A DNA stretch of 64,000 nucleotides, from the NCBI GenBank assembly GCA_047973125.1, contig JBKEBK010000024.1:1-64000 (forward strand), given 5' to 3'. Positions 18,385-27,590 of the stretch are shown here, in pieces (position 1 is the first letter of the stretch; the number at the start of each line of letters is the position of its first letter). Below the pieces are notes generated by a model, which was not told where the DNA came from, made no database searches, and saw only the letters and a list, made by a program, of their open reading frames with translations. The position numbers and the translations under genes were made by a program. This stretch comes from CAYNRG01 sp047973125. Its GTDB lineage: Bacteria > Bacillota_I > Bacilli_A > Erysipelotrichales > Erysipelotrichaceae.

Positions 18385-20464
18385 TATTTTTATCGACAAT
18401 AACAATATTACACTGTACTTTATATTTGTTATCTTTAGTAGATACTGTTAATATTCCAACTGTCGCTTTTGATGAGCTTATCTTAAAATTATCATCTACT
18501 TTGATATCTTTATTATTTATACTGTACTCAATATCATCATAATTATATCCTTTAGGAAGTCCTGTAATACTGATTTGTTTCTCATCATTTATATTCATAA
18601 CTAAATTATATTCAGATAAAGTTATGTTCTCACTCTCAATATCATCTAACTTAAAGTTATCATCAGCAATATAATTATCAATAAAACATTTTTTTACAAA
18701 TTGTCCATTTTCAATATATCTTTTATCCGCTGGAATAAGTGATGCATTCTTATCATTAAATATACTCTTTTTATAACTTAAACCCACTTTAGACGCTAAT
18801 GTATCTTCACTATTTACTACAACATCCGTAGACCAAAAAGCACTTATTTCTCCACAAACTTTAAATTTATCTGAGTTATTTTCTAACTGATCATATTCTA
18901 AATTAGATTTTTCAATCTTACGTTCATTTTTAAGTAAAATTGAAGACTGAATCTTTGTTCTAATTCCACTTTGTAATGAAATGTTAACAAGTGGTTTATT
19001 AAAGATATCAATTCCCGTATTAATTCCACCAATAATACCTCCAGTAGCCCTAATCATAAAATCATTTCTTTTTTCATTATCATGAAAAAATCTCATTTTA
19101 TTCTTCTTTATTTCAATACCCATTTCATTATCACTTTTAAAAGATAACTCTATTTTACCATTTGCATATAGATATAATTGAATTCTTGCACTCAAATTCA
19201 TAAATGGAACATTAGGAATAGGAACTGAAATTTTACCTAAAGTTATTGTTGCTTCTAAATTATCACTGTTAATTCCTCTTATGCCATTAAGAATTTGGTT
19301 TCCAATATTTTTAGATACTTCAGAATATATGTGTTTATGTCTACCTTTACTATAAGATAAAGATGATGTTGCTGAATAGTTTAATTTTAAATATGCATCA
19401 TCAATTGAAAATCCTTTAGTGTCCCACCTTACAGAGGGGTTAAAATCAAACACTTTAAATTGTGCAGCTAAATTTCCTCCTGCTTTTAATTTCTTAGATA
19501 TTTTGGCACTTAATGATGTTTTAGTTATATCTACTGATACACTATAATCTTCATGAGTAAATTTTTTACTTGCTAAAGTTTGCAAAAAAGGATTTTTAAA
19601 AGATATCCCATCTTCAAAATCCCCATTTTCACCAACTTCAATATCAAAATCCCCAAAATCAATTTCAGCTTCTGTAAAATCTACTTCAAAAGTTGAATCT
19701 ACGTTAACTTCCTTAAAAATTTCATCATATTCTGGAACAGTTAAATTTATTTCTGTAAACCCATCGTTCTCTTTTATAGATGTTACTTTATATGCCATGT
19801 TTTCAAACTGATCAGAAGTCACTATACTGTCAACTAAAATACCTAAATCTATCCCTTCAATTTCAGCAACTAAATTTGCTTTATTAAAAAATACATTATA
19901 TCCAGTAAGATCAATTATATCACTATTGAACTCAAAAGATGAACTGCTTTCTTCAGTAGACCAATTATTAATGTAATCAATCATTATATCAAGTTTTTCT
20001 AAAGCTTCTTCTTCAGTTAATTTATCTTTTGGATTGAAACAATCTCGATCATCTAATGTAAATAAACCAAGACTGACAGATGCACTAATATGATCAGGAA
20101 ATTGTGACTTTGATGAATCCTTTACTTTCTGATCAGAACTTGTATCACCATATAAATTTACCAGTGTATAAGCAGCCCATTCTTTTGTCAGTGGTTTACT
20201 TGGATCAAAATTAACTGAATTATTTAATACACTCCACTCAACTGCAGCTTGGATATCATTAAAATATTGATTATTTTGTTTAACATTAACAAAATACGGA
20301 CTTTCTTCAAAATGATCTGGTATTTCAGCTTTTTTTACTATATGACTTACCCACTCACCCATTGTAAACTCATCCTTTTTACTTTCTTTGCAACCAGAAA
20401 AAAGAAATGATAAGCATAAGCAAATTGTTAATAGCTTAAGTTTATGTTTGAACACTTGATGCAT
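18377..20464 (-). CDS. Lipoprotein with S-layer-homology-like repeats, in the type VII cluster
   Basis: This 695-residue protein has a lipoprotein signal peptide ending LSFLFSGC, so it should be anchored outside the membrane. Two SLH-like repeats follow: FNDIQAAVEWSVLNNSVNF with DPSKPLTKEWAAYTLVNLYG, then FPDHISASVSLGLFT with FNPKDKLTEEEALEKLDIMI. The remaining 500 residues look beta-rich and I do not recognise them. The gene lies between the WXG100 genes and essC, overlaps both neighbours, and has no promoter of its own, so it is probably part of the system. ATG at 20464 is chosen over an upstream TTG. No EsaA, EssA or EssB resemblance is visible. Confidence 0.75.
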   Translation of the reverse strand: MHQVFKHKLKLLTICLCLSFLFSGCKESKKDEFTMGEWVSHIVKKAEIPDHFEESPYFVNVKQNNQYFNDIQAAVEWSVLNNSVNFDPSKPLTKEWAAYTLVNLYGDTSSDQKVKDSSKSQFPDHISASVSLGLFTLDDRDCFNPKDKLTEEEALEKLDIMIDYINNWSTEESSSSFEFNSDIIDLTGYNVFFNKANLVAEIEGIDLGILVDSIVTSDQFENMAYKVTSIKENDGFTEINLTVPEYDEIFKEVNVDSTFEVDFTEAEIDFGDFDIEVGENGDFEDGISFKNPFLQTLASKKFTHEDYSVSVDITKTSLSAKISKKLKAGGNLAAQFKVFDFNPSVRWDTKGFSIDDAYLKLNYSATSSLSYSKGRHKHIYSEVSKNIGNQILNGIRGINSDNLEATITLGKISVPIPNVPFMNLSARIQLYLYANGKIELSFKSDNEMGIEIKKNKMRFFHDNEKRNDFMIRATGGIIGGINTGIDIFNKPLVNISLQSGIRTKIQSSILLKNERKIEKSNLEYDQLENNSDKFKVCGEISAFWSTDVVVNSEDTLASKVGLSYKKSIFNDKNASLIPADKRYIENGQFVKKCFIDNYIADDNFKLDDIESENITLSEYNLVMNINDEKQISITGLPKGYNYDDIEYSINNKDIKVDDNFKISSSKATVGILTVSTKDNKYKVQCNIVIVDKNNE

Positions 20465-20741
20465 TTGACACAATAGTATTCTCTAATGAATCATAGCTTG
20501 ATACTGCTAGATCTAAAAAAGCACTATAACGGTCTATTAATTCTTTTTGTGATTCAAATCTGGTTGCGAAAGTATTAAATCTTTGTCTAATTGCTTCTCC
20601 GCCCTCACTTATCCAGGCAGCACTTAAGTTATTCATTTCTTTTTTTACCGTAATTAAATTATCATACATTTTCTCATTTATTGAGCGAATAGTAGATGCA
20701 GTTGATGAAACCTCTGCAAGTGAAATCCTAATTTCTTCCAT
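20442..20741 (-). CDS. WXG100 family protein, variant motif
   Basis: This 99-residue protein has two helices joined at AAWISEGGEA, the position of the W-x-G turn of EsxA-type secreted proteins. The motif is W-I-S, so its glycine is missing. YDSLE near the C terminus fits the YxxxD/E secretion signal. The distal part overlaps the lipoprotein gene. It probably forms a helical dimer with itself or the preceding WXG100 protein and is exported through EssC. Confidence 0.82.
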   Translation of the reverse strand: MEEIRISLAEVSSTASTIRSINEKMYDNLITVKKEMNNLSAAWISEGGEAIRQRFNTFATRFESQKELIDRYSAFLDLAVSSYDSLENTIVSNASSVQT

Positions 20742-20780
20742 TTTTTATACTTTTGATTATTAAACCAAAACTCTCCTTTC

Positions 20781-21074
20781 TTAGATTTTATTTGCTTGTG
20801 CTACTAGTTCATCTTGAATATCACGATAAGATCTTGCTGATATTCTTAAAAATTCTGAATATTGATCACATAAAATAGCAACTTGATTAAAATCACTTTC
20901 AAAACTATAAATTTTGTTAGTAAAAGCTTGATTGTCACTTCCTTGCCATGCTGCTCTCATTTTTTCAACTTCATCAATAAGCATTTTGATCTGTTTTTTG
21001 TAATCCTGTGTTAGTTGATCAATTCTTGTAGAATTTCTCTCTAATGTAACAGGATCTACATAAATTTTTTTCAT
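20781..21074 (-). CDS. WXG100 family type VII secretion substrate
   Basis: This 97-residue all-helical protein has the canonical turn AAWQGSDNQAF and a C-terminal YRDIQD that fits the YxxxD export signal. There is no N-terminal signal peptide, as expected for WXG100 proteins. It is the first gene of the type VII cluster, with ribosome-binding site GGAAGGAG, and is isolated from upstream nrnA by a terminator. It is the likely partner of the following WXG100 protein. Confidence 0.9.
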   Translation of the reverse strand: MKKIYVDPVTLERNSTRIDQLTQDYKKQIKMLIDEVEKMRAAWQGSDNQAFTNKIYSFESDFNQVAILCDQYSEFLRISARSYRDIQDELVAQANKI

Positions 21075-21123
21075 GTCTTTTTCTCCTTCCTGCTCTATTA
21101 TTATTCAAATGTTATAAAGTCCT

Positions 21124-21160
21124 AAAAAAAAGATTCATTTTAAACAAATGAACCTTTTTT
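21124..21160 (-). terminator. Terminator after nrnA
   Basis: A 15-bp stem with one mismatch (21124-21138 paired with 21144-21158 approximately) and a minus-strand T-run lies directly after the nrnA stop. It makes the type VII cluster a separate transcription unit. Confidence 0.8.
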
Positions 21161-22088
21161 ATATTTTATTTAATGATTGATCTATATCCTTTAACAATTT
21201 ATCTATATCTTCAATACTTAAGTTTTTTACACCACAAGCATTCTTATGTCCGCCACCAGTGTATTTATTTGCAATTTCAATTAAATTTAGATGTTTTGAT
21301 CTAATTGATCCTTTATAACAATTATTATCTGTATCAGACTGAGTAAATAAACACCATACATCCAACTCATTAATATTACCAAATTCTGCAACATGACTTC
21401 TTGCCTTATTCATACTAATGTTAAAATCTTTTACCTCATCAACTTTAATAATTGCATAGCCAATACTATTAAAAAACTGTAACTTAGTTCTTAAAAATGA
21501 GATAAACTTATACTCTGCTAATGGCCTATCATACACTTCTCTACTTAACTTTGAGATATCAAGTCCTGTTGATATAAGTTTTGATGCAACATCAAATGTT
21601 TCTTTTGTTGTATTAGTAGTTTTAAACGATAATGTATCAGTAAGAATTCCTTTATAGAAAAAAGAAGCCGCATCACTACAAATACTGTTATTTTTAATTT
21701 CATCTAAGATAATGGGTACATATTGACAAGTTGCTGCCTTAGAAGTATCAACAAATTCTAAATTCGTAAACGTTTCTATTTGGGGATGATGATCAATTTT
21801 CACACTACATTTTGCTTTATCAAAATAATTACCATCTACTCGATCACTAGCTGATGTATCTAGCACAAATGCCAAACTATTAGAAATATCTTCAAGTTTT
21901 TCTTCATCCATCTCATACTCACCATAATTATCATTGCCACAAACAATTACTTTTTTATCTGGATAATTCTTATTAAGCCACATTTTTAAACCAAACTGAG
22001 ATCCAATAGCATCCATATCTGGATTAATATGTCTATATATTGAAATAATGCTAAATTCTTCAATCATATTTTTTAATTTTAAAATCAT
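21159..22088 (-). CDS. nrnA: DHH phosphoesterase, NrnA-like oligoribonuclease/pAp phosphatase
   Basis: This 309-residue enzyme belongs to the DHH/DHHA1 family, which degrades very short RNAs and 3'-phosphoadenosine 5'-phosphate. Metal-binding motifs are HINPDMDAIGS near the N terminus, VLDTSASDR, KIDHHP, and the DHHA1 signature GGGHKNACG. Its ATG follows the ackA stop by one base, so the two are probably cotranscribed. Confidence 0.9.
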   Translation of the reverse strand: MILKLKNMIEEFSIISIYRHINPDMDAIGSQFGLKMWLNKNYPDKKVIVCGNDNYGEYEMDEEKLEDISNSLAFVLDTSASDRVDGNYFDKAKCSVKIDHHPQIETFTNLEFVDTSKAATCQYVPIILDEIKNNSICSDAASFFYKGILTDTLSFKTTNTTKETFDVASKLISTGLDISKLSREVYDRPLAEYKFISFLRTKLQFFNSIGYAIIKVDEVKDFNISMNKARSHVAEFGNINELDVWCLFTQSDTDNNCYKGSIRSKHLNLIEIANKYTGGGHKNACGVKNLSIEDIDKLLKDIDQSLNKI

Positions 22089-22089
22089 T

Positions 22090-23289
22090 TTAAACGATCC
22101 CTAATATTCTTTTTGTATCCCTAGCAATAACCAGTTCCTCATTAGTTGGAACAATCCATACTTGTACATTTGAGTTTTCTTTAGATACACAACATTCTTT
22201 TCCTCTTGTTTTATTATTCAATTCGTAGTCAATAGATAGATTTAATCCACTCTCGATTGCCTTTAGAACAAGTTCACGCAAGAATGTATCATTTTCACCA
22301 AGACCAGCAGTAAATGCAATCGCATCAACGCCACCCATTTGTAAAAAGTAACCACCAATAGTATTTATAACCCTATTTACATAAATATCATATGTTAGCT
22401 TTGCCTGTTCATTACCAGAATTAACTGCCGCCTCGATATCTCTGGCATCACTTGAAATACCAGAAATTCCAAGCATTCCTGATTTCTTATTAAGAGCGTT
22501 ATTAATTTCATCTGCACTCATTTTTGTTTCATTTTGAATATATGTAACAATTGCTGGGTCAATATCACCACATCTTGTTCCCATCATGATTCCTCCAAGT
22601 GGTGTGAATCCCATTGAAGTATTAACACTTTTACCACCATCAACCGCTGTAATAGATGCGCCATTTCCTAAATGACATGTAATTATTTTTGTGTCTTCTA
22701 TTTTTTTATTCATCAACTCTGCACAACGTTCTGCAACATATTGATGGCTTGTACCATGTGCTCCATAACGTCTAACACTGTATTTTGTATACCATTCATA
22801 TGGAACTGGATACATATAAACATCTTTTTTCATACTTTGATGAAAAGCTGTATCAAATACAAAAACGTGTTCAATCTCTGGAAGAGCTTCCTTAAATGAA
22901 CGATATCCAATTAAATTTGCTGGATTATGAAGTGGAGCTAAATGAGATAATGCTTCAACCTTTGAAGTTGAATCTTCATCTGCAATAACAGAGTCATCAA
23001 AGAATGTTCCTCCTTGAACAACTCTGTGACCAGCTGCACTAATTTCTGACAAGTCTTTTACAACATTGTACTCTAAAAGCGATTCTAACAACATTTTAAC
23101 AGCAACATTATGATCCTTTATTACAACTTCTTTTACATGTTTTTCTCCTGCAACTTTTATTGTAAATACACCATCATCTAATCCTATTCTCTCAGCAATT
23201 CCCGATGTTAATACTTTTTCACTTGGCATTTCAAATAATTGAAATTTTAATGATGATGAACCTGCATTAACCGATATTATTTTACTCAT
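22090..23289 (-). CDS. ackA: Acetate kinase
   Basis: This 399-residue enzyme interconverts acetyl phosphate plus ADP with acetate plus ATP. It contains the N-terminal phosphate-binding VNAGSSSLKFQLF, HRVVQGG, FDTAFHQSM, the active-site region RRYGAHGTSHQYV, LGNGASITAV and FTAGLGEN. The start is the ATG after AAGGAGG; a longer frame overlapping ylxM lacks such a site. No phosphotransacetylase gene is in the window. Confidence 0.97.
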   Translation of the reverse strand: MSKIISVNAGSSSLKFQLFEMPSEKVLTSGIAERIGLDDGVFTIKVAGEKHVKEVVIKDHNVAVKMLLESLLEYNVVKDLSEISAAGHRVVQGGTFFDDSVIADEDSTSKVEALSHLAPLHNPANLIGYRSFKEALPEIEHVFVFDTAFHQSMKKDVYMYPVPYEWYTKYSVRRYGAHGTSHQYVAERCAELMNKKIEDTKIITCHLGNGASITAVDGGKSVNTSMGFTPLGGIMMGTRCGDIDPAIVTYIQNETKMSADEINNALNKKSGMLGISGISSDARDIEAAVNSGNEQAKLTYDIYVNRVINTIGGYFLQMGGVDAIAFTAGLGENDTFLRELVLKAIESGLNLSIDYELNNKTRGKECCVSKENSNVQVWIVPTNEELVIARDTKRILGIV

Positions 23290-23302
23290 GTATAAATCCT
23301 CC

Positions 23303-23614
23303 TTATTCTGTTTCAATACATGCATCAATCAATTGATTGATTTCTTTAACATCAAACTTCTTTATTTCTAAATAGTAAGCCATTCTTTTGTTAAAAGATG
23401 AAACACATTTTAATTTCGTCTCAAACTTTTCTAATATTTTATTACTTTTCTTTAAGGCATCAAATACAGCAGATCTTGTGATATCAAGTATCTCAGATAT
23501 CTCCGATAATGAAAAGTCTTCACGATAGTAATAATAACATATTGTTTTTTGCTTATCAGTAAGTAAGTTTTCATAAAAATCCAAAAATAAGTTTGCCTTT
23601 TCTTTATTCATCAT
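23303..23614 (-). CDS. ylxM: YlxM family helix-turn-helix protein (SRP-associated)
   Basis: This 103-residue protein has the UPF0122/YlxM profile: LTDKQKTICYYYYREDFSLSEIS, with a sigma-factor-like helix-turn-helix in ISEILDITRSAVFDALKK. YlxM modulates the signal recognition particle GTPase cycle in Gram-positives. It overlaps the end of ftsY by 12 bases. Usually ffh follows; here ackA does. Confidence 0.9.
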   Translation of the reverse strand: MMNKEKANLFLDFYENLLTDKQKTICYYYYREDFSLSEISEILDITRSAVFDALKKSNKILEKFETKLKCVSSFNKRMAYYLEIKKFDVKEINQLIDACIETE

Positions 23615-24578
23615 CTCTTATACCTCTTGTTATACTATATAAATACGAATCAATATCAAACGGACGTAAATCTTCAGGTTTTTCTCCAAGTCCAATAAAA
23701 TATACAGGAATTTTGAGGTTGTCTTTAATCGCTAGTACAACCCCACCCTTAGCAGTACCATCCATTTTAGTTAGAATAATACCACTAACATTTGTAACTT
23801 CTTTAAAAATTTCCGCTTGAGATAATCCATTCTGTCCTGTTGTAGCATCTACAACAAGCCATACGTGATTTGGAGCATTTTCAATTTCTTTTCCAACTAC
23901 TTTATGCATTTTCGATAGTTCATTCATTAAGTTTTGTTTATTTTGAAGTCTACCAGCTGTATCACAAAGTAAGATATCTATATTGTTTTCTTTTGCATAA
24001 CGACAGCCATCAACAAGCACACTACTTGGATCGCTATTTTCTTTTCCTTTTATACAGTGTACATTGAGGGTATCAGCCCATTTTGCAAGCTGATCAACCG
24101 CACCTGCTCTAAATGTATCTGCAGCAACAACAGCAACACTTTTGCCATGTGTTTTAAAATATTCAACTAGTTTTGCACATGTTGTCGTTTTACCACTACC
24201 ATTTACACCAACAAGCAAAATAACACAAGGTCCTTCTTTTGAAAACTCTAGTTTTTCAACTTTCTCTTCTTCATATATTTCTTTCATTATTTCCATCAAG
24301 AAATCCATTACTGTTGCAAATGATGGTATAGCATAATATTCATTACCTCTTTTACGAAGTTGACTACATATTTTATCAGCAGTGTGGATTCCAACATCAC
24401 TCTCAAGCAAAACTATCATCAATTCTTCTAAAAATTCATCATTTATTTCTTTATAGATTGATGATATTTTTTTTAGATTATTACTAAACACTGAATTTGT
24501 TTTCTTAAATCCATTTAAATAAATTGCTTGATCATCTTTTTTTCTAAATGACTCTTTTATTCTTTTAAATAAACTCAT
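23604..24578 (-). CDS. ftsY: Signal recognition particle receptor FtsY
   Basis: This 324-residue SRP GTPase docks ribosome-SRP complexes at the membrane. It has a short N-terminal helical domain, then the NG domain with P-loop LLVGVNGSGKTTTCAKL, VAADTFRAGAVDQL, DTAGR, LTKMDGTAKGG and GLGEKPEDLRPF. The long acidic A domain of some FtsY proteins is absent. Its ATG overlaps the smc stop by four bases. Confidence 0.97.
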   Translation of the reverse strand: MSLFKRIKESFRKKDDQAIYLNGFKKTNSVFSNNLKKISSIYKEINDEFLEELMIVLLESDVGIHTADKICSQLRKRGNEYYAIPSFATVMDFLMEIMKEIYEEEKVEKLEFSKEGPCVILLVGVNGSGKTTTCAKLVEYFKTHGKSVAVVAADTFRAGAVDQLAKWADTLNVHCIKGKENSDPSSVLVDGCRYAKENNIDILLCDTAGRLQNKQNLMNELSKMHKVVGKEIENAPNHVWLVVDATTGQNGLSQAEIFKEVTNVSGIILTKMDGTAKGGVVLAIKDNLKIPVYFIGLGEKPEDLRPFDIDSYLYSITRGIRDDE

Positions 24579-27526
24579 AGTTTCACCTCTTTTTGACTTT
24601 CATCTGCAAGGTCAATCGCATCTTTTAGCTCAACCTTTAACATCTGAGAAACCCCTTGTTTTTGCATCGTCACTCCATAAAGTATTTCACATTGTTGCAT
24701 TGTACCTGGACGATGAGTAACAACAATAAACTGAGTTTGTTGAGTAAAGTTTTTTATGTATCTTGCAAATCTTTCAACATTCCCTTGATCTAATGCTGCC
24801 TCTACTTCATCAAAAATACATAAAGGAACAGGTCTTACTTTTAAAATAGAAAATAGTACACAAATTGCTATTAAACTCTTCTCACCACCTGAAAAAAGTC
24901 TAATATTTTGAACTGCCTTACCAGGAGGTTGTACATCAACATCAATTCCTGTATTTAATATATCATTTGGATCTTCTAAGATTAATTTTGCTTTACCACC
25001 ACCAAATAATGCTCTAAATGTATTATTAAGTTCACTATTAATTGCATCAAACATTTCTTTAAACTGTCTACTCATTACATGATCCATTTCATCAATAACA
25101 GACAATAATTTTTCTCTGCTCTCAATTAAGTCTTTAATCTGTGTATTTAAAAATTCATACCTTTCATTTACTTCAGCATATTCCTCTGGGGCATTCATAT
25201 TAACATTACCTAGTCTATCAATTTCTTGTCTTAATTGTAGTACTTCATCTTTTGAATTTTCTAAATTATTTTCTTTAACTTTAGTTTTAGCAAATTCAAA
25301 TGTTAACTGATATGCAGTAGCAAGCCTTTGTAAATCGTTATCTAATTTTGTCTCTAGTTTAGCCTGATCAATTAGAATAGCATTTTTACTTGCAGAAGCT
25401 AGTTCATATTCTTTTCTAATTTGACGAATTTGAACTTCCTTTCTCTCATATTCATTAGAAAGCTTCATTCTAAACTCTTGAGTTGATCTGATTTCACTTG
25501 TTATTTCATCTCTTGAAGAATATACATCATTTAACTTTATTATAATTTCATCAGCAAAGCTCTTTTCTTCATCATTTTTAAGTGATGAATCATTGGGACG
25601 TATTAATTCATAGTCACTCTTTAATTTCTCATATTTTGCACGTTTAGCATCAACTATAGGCTCAAGTTTTGCAGCATTAATTCTTCTATCCATTAAATTT
25701 CTTTCAACATCATTTCGCTTTTTTAAGTAATCTTGCAGCTTTTGTTGAATAATTGTTGATGAAGCTTTTTGAGAATCTATAAGATTGACAATTTCTCCAA
25801 GTTCTTTTTTAACCGTTAATAGTGAAGTACTATTTTTAATTTTTCCACCAGTAATTGATCCACCCTTATGAATTACATCACCTTCAATTGTAACAATTTT
25901 ATACTTAAATTTAATTAAGCTTGCAAGTTTATTTCCGTTTTCAAGGTTATCTGTTACCAAAACATTATTCAAAAATGCATCTTTTATTATTGTGTATTCA
26001 TCATCACATGTAACAAAATTACTAGCAACACCTAGGTAACCTTTTGTATTATTACATATAATTTCATGTTCCTTATTAACAGCTCTATATTGTAAAACAT
26101 TTAATGGTAAAAACGTTGCTCTTCCGCTTTGATTTCTCTTTAAAAAATTAATAGCTAAACGAGCAGAGTCTTCATTATTGGTTACAATATTATACATTAA
26201 ACCACCAAGAGCAACACTTAATGCTTCTTCATATCCACTCTCTGGCTTTAGAATTTGTACAACAACCCCAAGCACACCAGATAGTGATTGTTGATTATCC
26301 ATTACTGATTTAACACCTGATTGAGAATTAAAAGGATCCTTAAGCAAATTCGATAGAAATTCTTCTCGATTTTGATATCTTCTTATAATATTCTCGCTCT
26401 CTTCTTTTTTAGTTGATTGATCAGCAATACTTAATGCTATTTGAGATAAATCTTCGCTATATAAATTAATTTCTGTATTATACTTTGAAAGTCTATCCAT
26501 TCTATCTTCATACTCAAACTTAGCTTCTTTTAGTAAAGATTGAATTTGTTTTGCTTTTTCTTCACTAGTACCAATTTCAATAGCATACTTTCTTTTCTCA
26601 TCCAATTCAATTTTTCGAGTTTCAAGTTGTTGTATTTCATTAATTGTATTCATTAGTTTTTCTTGTAACTTATTGACCTTTTTTTCAAGTTCAACAATTT
26701 CTTTTTTTATTTCAGTATTATTATTTTCATGAACTTGAATTGTAGTTTGATGCATTACTGTTTGTGTTTCGATATTAAATAATGTTTTTTTAGCTTCTTC
26801 AATTTGACTATTTAATAAATCTATATCCTCTACTAATACAGCAATTTCAATCTCTTCAAGTCTTGCTTTTTTCTCACGAAATATTTCAGCTTTTATTGCC
26901 TGTTTCTTAAGAGGTGAAACTTGTCTTTCAAGTTCATTTAGAATATCCTGTGTTCGCTCAATGTTATCCTTAGTTCTCTCTAATTTAGAAAGCGACTCCA
27001 TCTTACGTTTTTTATACTTACTTACACCAGCTGCCTCTTCAAAAATTGTTCTTCTCTCAATCGGTTTAGCCTCAGCAAAACTACTGATATTACCTTGAGA
27101 AATCATTGATAGTGAATCTTTTCCAAGACCTGAATCTAAAATTAAATTTATTACATCCTTTAAACGTACATGATTCCTATTTATTAAATATTCTGCATCT
27201 TGTCCATCTCTATAAAGTCTTCTAGTAATTTCAATTTCATCTAATTCACTACTTAAAAAACGATTTGTATTATCAAAAACAAGTGTTACTTCAGCCATAT
27301 TTACTTTTTTACGATCAGCACTTCCAGCAAATATAACATCTGACATCATTGAACCACGCAGTGATTTAACTGATTGCTCACCTAAAACCCAACGAATAGC
27401 ATCAGTAATATTACTTTTACCACAACCATTTGGTCCAACAACTCCTGTTACCGAATTTTCAAAATTTATAACAACTTTATCTGCAAAAGATTTAAAACCT
27501 TGCATCTCTATTCTCTTTAGAAACAT
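24575..27526 (-). CDS. smc: Chromosome partition protein Smc (short-armed)
   Basis: This 983-residue condensin ATPase has Walker A GPNGCGKSNITDA near residue 32, a coiled coil, a hinge (about 410-530, including RNQSGRATFLPL and GGSITGGKIKNS), a returning coil, ABC signature LFSGGEKSLIAI and Walker B/D-loop LCIFDEVEAALDQ. Bacillus Smc is about 1186 residues, so the arms are shorter by roughly 100 residues each way. All ATPase motifs are present. ScpA and ScpB are not in the window. Confidence 0.96.
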   Translation of the reverse strand: MFLKRIEMQGFKSFADKVVINFENSVTGVVGPNGCGKSNITDAIRWVLGEQSVKSLRGSMMSDVIFAGSADRKKVNMAEVTLVFDNTNRFLSSELDEIEITRRLYRDGQDAEYLINRNHVRLKDVINLILDSGLGKDSLSMISQGNISSFAEAKPIERRTIFEEAAGVSKYKKRKMESLSKLERTKDNIERTQDILNELERQVSPLKKQAIKAEIFREKKARLEEIEIAVLVEDIDLLNSQIEEAKKTLFNIETQTVMHQTTIQVHENNNTEIKKEIVELEKKVNKLQEKLMNTINEIQQLETRKIELDEKRKYAIEIGTSEEKAKQIQSLLKEAKFEYEDRMDRLSKYNTEINLYSEDLSQIALSIADQSTKKEESENIIRRYQNREEFLSNLLKDPFNSQSGVKSVMDNQQSLSGVLGVVVQILKPESGYEEALSVALGGLMYNIVTNNEDSARLAINFLKRNQSGRATFLPLNVLQYRAVNKEHEIICNNTKGYLGVASNFVTCDDEYTIIKDAFLNNVLVTDNLENGNKLASLIKFKYKIVTIEGDVIHKGGSITGGKIKNSTSLLTVKKELGEIVNLIDSQKASSTIIQQKLQDYLKKRNDVERNLMDRRINAAKLEPIVDAKRAKYEKLKSDYELIRPNDSSLKNDEEKSFADEIIIKLNDVYSSRDEITSEIRSTQEFRMKLSNEYERKEVQIRQIRKEYELASASKNAILIDQAKLETKLDNDLQRLATAYQLTFEFAKTKVKENNLENSKDEVLQLRQEIDRLGNVNMNAPEEYAEVNERYEFLNTQIKDLIESREKLLSVIDEMDHVMSRQFKEMFDAINSELNNTFRALFGGGKAKLILEDPNDILNTGIDVDVQPPGKAVQNIRLFSGGEKSLIAICVLFSILKVRPVPLCIFDEVEAALDQGNVERFARYIKNFTQQTQFIVVTHRPGTMQQCEILYGVTMQKQGVSQMLKVELKDAIDLADESQKEVKL

Positions 27527-27562
27527 GGCTTTCCTCCTTAATTTCCTATATTATATTGTAAC

Positions 27563-27588
27563 AAAAAAAGCCTTTTAATAAAAGGCTT
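27563..27588 (-). terminator. Terminator after the U32 gene
   Basis: AAGCCTTTT and AAAAGGCTT form a strong short hairpin followed on the minus strand by TTTTTTTG. It separates sdaA/U32 from smc. A TATAAT (27555-27550) just beyond it is a possible smc -10 element, but its -35 is poor. Confidence 0.85.
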
Positions 27589-27590
27589 AT

